Of a stretch of 64,000 nt of DNA, positions 51,922-61,719 are shown piece by piece. A program made the position numbers and the translations under genes. The notes beneath the pieces were generated by a model. It saw nothing but the letters and a program-made list of their open reading frames with translations. It was not told where the DNA came from and searched no databases. The DNA is taken from assembly GCA_033807695.1 (NCBI GenBank), contig CM066310.1:372001-436000 (forward strand), given 5' to 3'. Positions within the stretch are counted from its first letter, which is position 1. Each line of letters begins with the position of its first letter. Origin of the DNA: Daedaleopsis sinensis (Eukaryota; Basidiomycota; Agaricomycetes; Polyporales; Polyporaceae).

Positions 51922-52215
51922 CATACATCCTGAGCCTTATGTGATCCTTTGTGCAGTATGAGCACGTTGTATGTTCTACACTTGCATGTTTGCCCCAGTC
52001 CGAGTCCGCATTTCCCTTGAGGTCGCAGCGCTCTTGTCAAAGACCGTCTCCCTCTCCATCATCTGCGTCACGCTCAGCGTGATCGTCCGCACTCCCTCCG
52101 CGCCGCGTGCAGTCGTGCGCTGGCACCGGTGCTCGACGGATCGGATGTTCGTCCACCAGTACTGCGGCCGAAGTGAGGGCGTTGCATGTGCGGGGACGGA
52201 GGGCGGGGTCTCGGT

Positions 52216-53249
52216 CTACGACGAAAAACCAAGCCCGACGCAAACGGTGATGAGCATGGACGAGATGCCGTCGCGGCGGGAATGTATGTAGAAAGGCGAA
52301 CACGTAGAGCACGGAACGCGCCCAGTACCAGATGAGGAAGAAGGGCGTCCAGATGCTGTTGAGGGGTCCGGGAGGACAGCCGTGAGCACGAGGAGTGGCA
52401 AGGCGGCGTGGAGATGGGGGTAGGACGCAGGCATCAGAGAACTGAAGAGACAAAGTCTCGTGTAGAAGGCGGCGCCTTCGACGAAACGGATGACGAGAGC
52501 TTCCTAGCAGTGATGGAGCGGCGTGCATGTCAGTGCGTATCCGGGGAGAAGGAGTTGCTTACGACTATGTCCATGCCAGCTATCATCGCGTGGTCGTAGT
52601 TGAACGCACGATTCGAAGACCATATGCGATACGCCATATATACCATGTCACGCATGAGCAGATTATGTTGGCGTGGGCAGTCGCTGGGGGACAGACCTGT
52701 TCCATAGATATTCGTACTCTACACGACTGGTGATGGCCATTCAGTACTCCTCGATTGAAGATTGCACGAAAGGCGTACGATAGGGCCAACGTGGCAGTCA
52801 AGACGATGTGTAGTTGCGATTGGTTCGCGTACTCACTCTCTCCAGGAGTGAAGATAGAGAATAGCTGTACAACGCTGACGGACACCGCTACGGATTCAGG
52901 TCGCAGCTACGTGTGACGGGGCGTCGACGAGCGAGTAGAACGCCTCGGGAGACCGCCCGCCGTTGTGGACATTGAACGCGAAGGACAACCTGCCCACTGT
53001 CAGGATCCAGTGCTGTCGGACAGGAGAGTGATAGCCAAGGTCAGTACGAGTGCACCCCAACAGAGCAAGGCACGGATAGTCACTCACCGCGTGAACACTT
53101 TCGCGAACGGCTTCATCTCGACGCCGTTCTCCTTCCCGTAGCGCACGACAAGAGCACAGAGGGAGGTCGCCGCGCGCACGAAGACGTGCAGGGCACTTTC
53201 GACGCATATGAGCGCGAGAGCGACATCTGGGACGGAAATTGCGACCATG
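52216..53249 (-). CDS. Probable multi-exon membrane protein, family unknown
   Basis: From ATG 53249 the exon reads MVAISVPDVALALICVESAL, then ends at FTR before a GTGAGT donor; the next exon (acceptor CGACAG) continues HWILTVGRLSFAFNVHNGG. A further in-phase series reads LFSIFTPG, then HNLLMRDMVYMAYRIWSSNR, AFNYDHAMIAGMDIV, and EALVIRFVEGAAFYTRLCLF. Each join is at a plausible GT-AG pair, and hydrophobic stretches suggest membrane helices. The 3' part (52216-52440) is open in three frames (one reads WTPFFLIWYWARSVLYVFAF), so the true C-terminus is unresolved. I do not recognise a family. It could be a decayed gene. Confidence 0.4.
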
Positions 53250-54288
53250 AAAGGTACCGGGCGTGGTCGATGTGACGAGGGTCTCAGATGAGAGGGATTC
53301 TTGCACCTCCTGGAGTTTGTGCAAGCGCGGGTGGCAGAGACGCGATCTTCTCGAAGTGTATAGTTCAGCTATGTTCAGCTATCTGGAAGGGACCATGTTG
53401 TGGAGTGGATATCCTGCGAGCGTGCGGTCTGCATGCGGTCATGTGGTAAAATTCAGTGTGTGGTCACCTTAGTCACTGGTGCTCTGTAAAACTGTAATCG
53501 AGCAGTTGTATGGGCTGTGCAACGCGCTCACTCGTCTCAGAATCCTGGAAGGGTGGCCATACCTGAGAAGAATGTGGACATGTGGAGAGGCTTTGCAAGT
53601 GTATGGACGCATACAGGATCTTCCGGCCCATGTGTCGCATAGAACGCCGCGCAAGACGATGGCATCGTACTCACCAGCTCTATTGGTTCACCAGGTTCTT
53701 GAGACTCGTGTTCCTACATGTTTCCGTAGACCCTGAAGGGCAGATGTGTATGGATGGAGAGGGGTGTAGCAGCTTGAGATGATTGAGAGAGACTTCGACT
53801 TCAAATTCTTGATGTTCCAAGGATAGACTCGGACCGCCGAATGCCCATGATGCATAATCAATGTCCAGAGTGCAAGATCCTCTAGGCCGCAGACGACTGA
53901 AGAACCTATTTATGTGAGAGGTAGAAGGTTATAGAGGACTCGGAGGGGGAGAATAATAATGGGAGGAGACTCAGAACGGCGTGTTAACTCGGAGGAATCT
54001 CGGAGTGATGCGATATCTAATCTTATCTCTCAGACTCGTGTGGCACCGTCCGGCGTCCACAACGTTTTCAAACAGAACCATTTCCGAGTCCCACTTCATC
54101 CGAGGACGGAAACATATAAGTCTCATGTTCACCACATCTTTGTCTTGTTACGTGCGACGTGATGAAGAAGTGCCAGCAGGAAATCTCCGACAGGGCGACC
54201 ATTGCATGACGGTATGCTATGTATGCAGTACAATTTATGCGCTTGTACACTAAGTGTTTGTTCTACAGTAGTGCCGTATCCAATGATT
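53250..54288. other. Intergenic, centre of the inverted block
   Basis: About 1 kb with no recognisable gene, lying between the two small membrane-protein genes and near the centre of the inverted tRNA-Phe/FunK1 arrangement. Confidence 0.4.
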
Positions 54289-54954
54289 TCACGCAGAGTA
54301 CATCTCGGTAGGTGGTTCGTCGAGACCCACAGCAGCCTCGACCGCATTCGCCACGGCTTGCATCTTTCCCGTAACGCCAGACGCGGCCTCCTGTGCAGAG
54401 GCGGCGCTCGGGTTCACAAGGTACTGCACGGCGGACCTGCGGCAGTCGTCAGCTCCCCGAGCGCATTCAGACCACTTGGATGGACCTATCACTCACCCGG
54501 ACGGCTCGTGCGCAGCGACAGAAGACAGACTGGCGGGCGGGACATGCTCGCGTACCGCGTCCGCGATGACGGCCGCGAGGTCGGACGAAGGCATCCCCAG
54601 CGCTGCCGCAAGCTCGTTGATCCTATCCTCCACCGTTGGCTCCCCCTTCTCCCTCTCGTTGGCCCCCCCATAGCTGGCGTCTGCTGGGCTTGGGTGAAAG
54701 ACGTCTGCGCCTGGGGTTCGCCTGCCGAGGGCCATGTTCCACCACCCGCCCACTTCGTTCTTCCACTGGACCCAGCGCCACGCGTAGAAAGACAAGAGGA
54801 GGACACCGAAGAGGACGATGGTGTAGTTGAAGCGGTAAAGGGGTGTGCTGGAGAGGGGCGGGGAGACCGAGCGTATGCCCTTACGGTCGCGCGAGGGCGG
54901 GAGGTCGGAGGACGACTTGACTGCAGAGGAGTCGCTGCGGATGGCCTCGGACAT
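54289..54954 (-). CDS. Single-pass membrane protein, hypothetical
   Basis: Two exons: 54954 to about 54497, a 60-nt-class GT-AG intron (donor GTGAGTG, acceptor CCGCAG), then the last exon ending at 54289. The N-terminus is Ser/Arg/Lys-rich (SSAVKSSSDLPPSRDRKG), followed by one clear transmembrane helix (YTIVLFGVLLLSFYAWRWV). A WKNEVGGWWNMALGRR segment and a mostly helical acidic tail come next, with EDRINELAAALGMPSSD and QAVANAVEAAVGLDEPP. About 200 residues, no known domain. The single helix near the N-terminus suggests an organelle membrane protein with the tail outside the bilayer; topology is an inference. The open frame, clean splice and good start support a real gene. Confidence 0.7.
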
Positions 54955-55197
54955 GGTGAGCGCGTTCGTGGATGGATGGTGCGAAACTGAGCAGACGTGG
55001 TGCGGGCGATTTAGTTGAGAACGGGAGCTCGACCTGGCGCATTATATAGGGCTCCCCAGTGCGGGGAGTCCATGACAGTTTTGCCACAGGACGATGATGT
55101 CACTCGTGCCAGTGATTGGCCACGAGCGCGCGGTGACGATATTGTCCATAAGAGGTACGAACGCAATATATTCGCATGCAGGACTATGTCTTACATC

Positions 55198-55270
55198 GCC
55201 GGGATAGCTCAGCTGGGAGAGCAACAGACTGAAGTTCTGGAGGTCGCGTGTTCAATCCACGCTCCTGGCA
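55198..55270 (+). tRNA. tRNA-Phe(GAA)
   Basis: 73 nt, full cloverleaf: acceptor GCCGGGA/TCCTGGC, D-arm GCTC/GAGC, anticodon loop CTGAAGT, T-loop TTCAATC, discriminator A. No intron. From position 8 to 65 it is identical to the copy at 51849-51921. A TTTT run follows at about 55281, as in the other copy. An A-G mismatch closes the outer pair of the anticodon stem in both copies. Confidence 0.95.
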
Positions 55271-57011
55271 TCGCGACTACTTTTGCTCCACCCCGGTCGC
55301 ACTAACTTGAACTGAGTCAGTTGTACTTTGGATTGACTTTGGATCTCCTCTTTCTTTTCCATTCAGACTTTTATATCTCGCTCGTACGTAGTACAGGTGC
55401 GGCTATCTACTCTGTGCGCACTGACTCTTCCGATTCAGCGCTACCACCACAACGCCTGCCAAGGACCGAAGTCACTCAATGTTAGCTCGGCGCGTCCGCA
55501 GATGTGAACGCGTCTTCATTGGCCGTAAACAGCGAATTCACGTCGTGAAATGCGCTGACTCATTGCAGGAATTTGAACTCACCGCGACACTCAGGGTGCA
55601 TTTCAGCAGCACATGAGCGCGGTCCTAAAGTGCACCACATTCTGGACAGTTCGTAACTTTAGATCTCATCCGGGACGTCTTGTCGAACTGCATCCACCTT
55701 GAATCCGACTACCCACGGCGGCGTGCCGTACTACCTGAACTAGTAGCTGATTGTCGGTATGTACACACACTTCCTCTATTGAAGACCTGATGGGACTGAC
55801 TATGGTTCAAGTTCTTTCTAACAATGACTCGGACTCGGACCCTCTCACATTCAAACACGCGAAGCCGGTAGCTTTGCGAGTATACTACCAGTGCGGAGCG
55901 CGGGCAGTCGGTGGAGGAGTCGGATCGGAGCCTGCGCGTGAAACGCATGCATGAGCAGCCGTGTTCAGCAAGACGTTATTGTCCGTGAGGGCGCCAAATC
56001 GACTCGTCTGATTTTGACTGTGCTCCGTCATGGGAGCGGCGGTAGGTCCTCAAAGTGGGGGGAAGCGCTCCCGGGAGGCCGCTTACCGTAAAGTTCGACA
56101 CCCGCTATGGCTGCGCGCAGCTGCAAGCCATCCTTGCAAGATTGACCGGACGGATATCATCGTATCTCAGTGGATTTCTGAGTCGACATGATGTTGGAAT
56201 TGGAGGATAAAATCGCTCAGCTCGCTTCTTGAAGGATTTGGACGCGGCGGAAGGTCATTGTAATTTGTGATAAAACAGCCTTGGTCCGAATCTGTCGGGG
56301 ACCACCAAGCGGTTAGAGGCCTTTAGAGTTCATCGATCATCTACTGCCGCTGCTTCAAGTTAAATATTGCGCCGCTTACTGAGCTCTCTCTCTTCGGCGC
56401 TGAGTCAACTGTTTCTGTAATTACTGCGCCGCCGGGTGCCACTGGCAGCTTCAAGTTGGCACTAGGCGTCGAGACAGGCGGTGGAAAATCGTCAAGGAGA
56501 CGACGTGGCACCCAGACTTTGTAGCCGAACGCGAGAAAACGCCAACGAGGACCAGCCAGGAGAATCTCATGCGACCGCGATGACTCGTCTTAGACCTCTG
56601 TGGCTGTGCTGTTAATTACAGTGCAAACCGGGTGGTTAGAGGCGTGTTTGGGTGTACAAGCTCCTAGTTCACTTCAGTCCATCGGTTTGAAGTTTATAAT
56701 CATATATATGCTTTCTAGCTATGTAACCACGCATCCAGCATACAGGGGCCAGGCCGTAGAGGGTCGCGCAGCGGGCGCTTGGACACACAAGCGAACCTCA
56801 TGGCGTGTCCAGATATGGCAGGTCGGCACGAATCTCAACAGGCGCCTAACCTCTTGAACTTCAACCACGATCATCCTTTGTCCGCTTTGCACTCCGGCTC
56901 TATTGTTCCCTTCATTGCTCGCATCGGCTAACTTGGACGCACTATCTACGGCGCAGTCACGTTGTTTCACGACCGGGCCTGTGCAGAACTCCCTCTAACC
57001 AGTCCATATCC
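55271..57011. other. Intergenic, FunK1 C upstream region
   Basis: No gene is supported. The last 250 bp are the duplicated upstream block shared with FunK1 B. The middle (56000-56600) is stop-dense in all frames. Confidence 0.45.
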
Positions 57012-57018
57012 TATAAAA
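57012..57018 (+). promoter_or_regulatory. TATA box of FunK1 C
   Basis: TATAAAA 58 bp before the ATG at 57076, followed by a C/T-rich leader. Same placement as in FunK1 A and B. Confidence 0.6.
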
Positions 57019-57075
57019 GCCCGGCCCGTCTCGCCTCGTAAGTCTGTCCGTCTCCTCTTCCCTCCAGTCATCATC

Positions 57076-59881
57076 ATGGCTGACCATCTTCAGTTTATTG
57101 GAGACACCCCGCTCTCCAAAGCTCACCACTCCACTCGAGAACAATCGCGCACCTGTGGCTCAAAAGGTCTCAAGGTTCTCCCACAACGACGCGGCAAAGC
57201 AGCAGACGATATGTCGAACAAGGGCGTCGGCGAAGCCTTCCTTCGCTTCTGTGACGAGCTCTTTCCACCTCCCACCGACCCAGCAAAGCGTGCAACTAAG
57301 CCCGCGCTTGATTCGAATCCATTCGCACAATTGAAGAACGACAATTCGTGAGTGTCCTGTTTCCCGTCTCGTAACCATGAGGGTCGCTACTGAACGATTT
57401 CCCGTCTCCTCCAAGATCAACATCATAGAGTCGAAGGGTCTTGCCCCCGGTTTGAAGCTCTGCTATTGCGGAAACCGACCCGACCCCGCGATGATTGACT
57501 CCGAACGACAGAAGCCCGACGCCGGCCTTTTCCGCAAGTCGTCCGCCCCCGTAGATGGCAAGCCTCATTTTGCAGACCAGCTCATTCCCTGGGAGTTCAA
57601 ACGAGGGAGAAAGGATAAGAGAAGGGACCCCAACCTCGATCCGTACATAGATGGTCCAGGACCTGCAGACGTCAGCCCAGCGATCGCCGGCGAAGGGGTC
57701 AAGTCTCGCGGTCAGATCATCACTTACGGCGAGTGCGTCATGGCCGTCCAGCACCGTGTCTCCGTGTTCATGCCCGTGGTCGTCGGCCGTCGTCTTCGCT
57801 TCATCCGCTGGGATCGGTCCGGCTGCATCGTCAGCCAGTCCATCGACTACTACGAAAACTGGGAGCTCTTCTGCGACATTCTTTGGCGCATCTCCCAACT
57901 CTCGGACATCCAGTTCGGTCTTGACCCTACCGCCGAACGCATCCTCCCTTCCAATGATCTGTACGAAGTTATGGACGAGGCCGCCAAAGCTCTTTCTTCC
58001 GATGTCAACCATGCGGAACGCACGCTCAAAAAAGGCGAGATCCTGGAGTCCCCATTCACCTTTGCATATGTCCGCAAGATGTTTCGCGATTCTCTCGTCG
58101 AGGACTGGCCGCGATACCGCCTCCAAGTGCCCGACGGCGACAAGATGAGGTACTTCCTCGTCTGCAAACCAGGATTCCGCGCGACGGGCCTCGCAGGACG
58201 CGGCACGCGCGGCTACGTTGCCTTTGACTGTGAGACGAACCGGTTCGTCTGGCTCAAGGACGCGTGGAGGGCCCACTACCTCATGGTCGAGAAGGAAGGC
58301 GATGTTCTCGCGCAGCTGAACGCCGCGAAGGTCAGCCACGTCCCTACCTTGGTCTGTCACGGCGACATCGACGACCAGGATACGTTAACGCCATCCTGGT
58401 GGGAGCGCAAGCAAAAAGAAGACCCGGGCCCGTTTCCATCTTTCTTCACCACGTTCTCGACACGTGTTCCCTCTTTTGCTGCGACAACATCCAGCTACAA
58501 GCGCAAGAGGGACGAGTACGACGATTGTGACGAGCGCGCGGATACTCCAACTCCGAAGGGGCTCGATGACAGCGGTACAAGCTTCCCAGAAGACTGTCCC
58601 ATGCGTCTACATCGCCACTATCGTCTCGTCGTCGAGGAGGTCGCTCTACCCCTCAAGGAATTCTCTTATGGACGACAACTTGTCTCGATCATCAAAGATT
58701 GCGTGCACGGTGAGTATCTGATCTTACGTATCCGCTAAGCTCGCCCTCATGACGCTCCCTTGCATGACAGCTCACTGGAAGGCATCCGAAGTCAACATTA
58801 TCCACCGGGACGTCAGTGGCGGCAACATCCTCATCCTTCCGACATACGTCAAGAAGGGGAACGGCGGCGGCGTCATCGTGTGGATAGGAATCTTGGCCGA
58901 TTGGGAGATGTCGAAACCCTTGCTCGTTACCGAAGGGTCGCGGAAACCTCGGCAGCCTGAGCGTACTGTGAGTGTGCTTCTCCTCTACACGCTCCGTTCT
59001 CGCTAGCTCACCCTTAGTGACAGGGAACATGGCAGTTCATGTCGGTCGCTCTCCTCTCTAACCTCAAGAATGTCGTTGAGACTTCCGACGAGCTGGAGGC
59101 ATTCCTTTATGTCTTGATCTACTACGCCGTTCGGTACCTCAAGTCGAACTGGGACCGTGGGGCCACTGTCGCGCTCTTTCTCGATGAGTTCTTCGACACT
59201 TACGGGTTCGAAAACGGCAACTACACTTGTGGCACAGCCAAGTATAGCGCCATCTCCGCGGGTCAGTTGAACAAGGATGTCGTGTTTTCTAGCCCCGTGG
59301 ACAGCATTATCCAAGACCTGCTCCGGTGTTTCCAGAGTCTCTATCGTGTCACCGCCTATGAGCGCGCTATCGCTGCCGGTGAAAACCAGCTGGCTTCTCC
59401 GCCTCAAGACTCTTCGACCCTGCTCCCCGCATTCGAAGATCCCGGAATAGACGAAGACCCGACTGCGCCCGGTTTCATCGATTCGTCCGACGAAGAAGAC
59501 AGTGACTCGGAGATGGACAATGTCCCGTCGCCGAAGGATTACCAACACGCGACGAAGGTTCGCAGTCACAAGCCGGTATTGAAAGCCCTCCAGAAGTGCA
59601 TCGGGTCGAACCAGTGGCACAGGACGGACAAGGAGGGCGACAAGGTGCCCTCGGACTGGAAGTTGCCTGACAAGCTCTGCGCCCCCGCCGTGGACTCGGC
59701 GCGGCGCGGCAGTACCAGCTTCAAGAAGCCGAGGTTTAGGTTTACCGCGCAGGCCAACTCTGCCCCCGCATTCGCAATGGTCTCTAGTTTGCCGAGCCTG
59801 CCCCCTGTGACCCCCAGGCGGGCTCGTGGTCTGAGCTCTTTCTTCTCGCGCGGGAAACCTAAGGGAAATGGACCTGCTTGA
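57076..59881 (+). CDS. FunK1-type fungal protein kinase (copy C)
   Basis: Intact paralogue of copy B. The start MADHLQFIGDTPLSK follows the TATA box. Exon 1 ends near 57348 (donor GTGAGTG). The long exon carries KLCYCGNRPDPAMIDSERQK, DQLIPWEFKRGRKDKRR, RRLRFIRWDRSGCIVSQSI, ELFCDILWRISQLSDIQFG, TRGYVAFDCETNRFVWLKDA, SYKRKRDEYDD and RHYRLVVEEVALPLKEFSYG. The next exon has the catalytic IIHRDVSGGNILILP and DWEMSKP, and the last begins WQFMSVALLSNL with a C-terminal basic tail (PPVTPRRARGLSSFFSR). Compared with B, the B insert and acidic tail differ most. Nothing suggests loss of function. Confidence 0.92.
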
Positions 59882-61719
59882 TGCTCTGTAGTCGTATCGC
59901 TTCTTATATATCCCTCGTTGTGTATACCCGTGTACCGTAATGTATAATGAAGCTACTCCAAGTCCGCGTCACTCAACTCGTAGTATAAGTAATCGCCATA
60001 TTAAGTCACCAGTCGTACTAGGGCTCGTAAACCAGCCTCTAGCTCATGCGGAAGACAGTCGTTCCTAACCAGTCTTGTGTCTATTAGTATCTACGCTGCA
60101 GTTGGGAGCAGATTGAATCGCGACTCTGAAGCAGCATTTGGACTCATCGTTCCGCCCAGACTGAGAGCTAAATAAATGAGTATCCAGTACTACTAGTACA
60201 GCACCAAGCCGCCGTAACAGAAGCACAAGCAAAAACACATCCCGGTTCTAAAGTCCACCCGAAGATGCCATTCAGCTCCTTCGACAACCGCACCATCAAG
60301 CTTGAGAAACCTAACCTCACATTCCCACCAGGAGAGCCGCCGCACCAACAGCGACCGCCGCTCCGATCCCACCGACAGCCGCCCCGGCCGGCGGAGAGTG
60401 CGCCGTTGCTCAAGTTCTTCGACGGTTCATCGGCGTTCGCGTTCGGCGACTCATTCGGCGAGTCGTTCGATTTGGGTAGCGATAAGGGAGTGGAGTGAGC
60501 CTTCGACGAATGTCGCGCGGGAGTAAGCGTTCGCGAAGAGGTGAAATATACGGGAAACTGGAAGTGAAAAGTGGAGCCGGATGCTCTTGGACTTGAGAAC
60601 CTGCTGCCGCATGGTCAAGTTTGACCGCCTAGAGAGGTGGGAAGGAGGTCCGAATGTATAGCGCAGGGCGAGTAGTAAATACCGCATGTCATATCCACTC
60701 AGCAACGCGCGTTACGGGCTGAGATAGCTGTCAGAGGGGAAGGGAGCCTGGGATTGGCAGTGGGAGTACTTGCTCGTATGTTGCCGCCAACGAACTTCCT
60801 AGTGTTATACGCGAGTAGATATAGAAGCACCTTCAGTTGTGGTAGGGCTTGAATGTAAATCAATATGGGCGCATCATAGCATTACGGACAGCAAACGTTG
60901 TGAAGAAAACGATCCCTTCGCGCTCGATCCTCACGGAGTCAGCGGTCATCAGACACTTAGACGCAATGTCGTACCTCAAATTGAATTGGCCTTCGCAGGG
61001 CCTGCGTAGCTCAAAGATCGACTTATCATGCACGTACCTTTGTCATCCACCAAATAGAGCCTTCGTTTACCCATTCACTAATGCACTACGATTCAATCCG
61101 GCGTGGTTGCGCAGTAGTAATAGCTCCTCGGTTACCATGTGTACCTGTGTGCAGTGGTCTGTAAGGCTCTAAAGTAGAGGCCTGAAGCTTGAAGCTCATC
61201 TGTCACTGGCAGTTTGTGTTGAATATTAATACTGAGTACGTACTATCCAAATGAGTGAAGTTATCACAAACTCCGATTTTACGAAGTTCCTCTGAGCGCA
61301 GCGAGGTCATGATTGCTGTGAGTGAGAAGGCATGCTTAACGACAAGCCTAAGCATCGACTCGAGGCTTAGGTGGACGTTCGAAAGAAAAGCACGACGCGT
61401 CAGCGCCGCTTGAGATGGCGGGCGTCTGAATTTCCTTTCGTTGAATCTCTCCAACTGAACGGCGTTCACAAGGCAACTTGAGGATCATTCATACACAGTA
61501 CTTACTACTTACTCACGACAATACACGGAGTACCAATTGCAAGAAGTCACTCAAGCAGCTATACGATCACATTACAAGGCAGAGAGAGGTAAGTATCCAC
61601 TATCGCAAGGCATTACACTGGTATACATGCATAGGTATACGTACTATAAAAGCTCGAACAATATGCGAGAAGTTCTTCAGAGAGATCATTTCATATCACT
61701 TATGCTCTGTGAGAGAGGA
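59882..61719. other. Intergenic with one small ORF
   Basis: A plus-strand ORF at 60265-60498 (77 codons, MPFSSFDNRTIKLEKPNLTF, ending in FGDSFGESFDLGSDKG) has a good start context and coding-like character, but no family; it may be a small gene. Elsewhere I see only the CTGAAGCTTGAAGCT repeat at about 61181-61196. The remainder is stop-dense. Confidence 0.35.

Noticed and set aside
51643..51924. Minus-strand ORF beginning MAEIAQLGEQQTEVLEVA
   Set aside because: It is the tRNA-Phe sequence read as protein; the same string appears in the ORF over the other tRNA (55015-55305).
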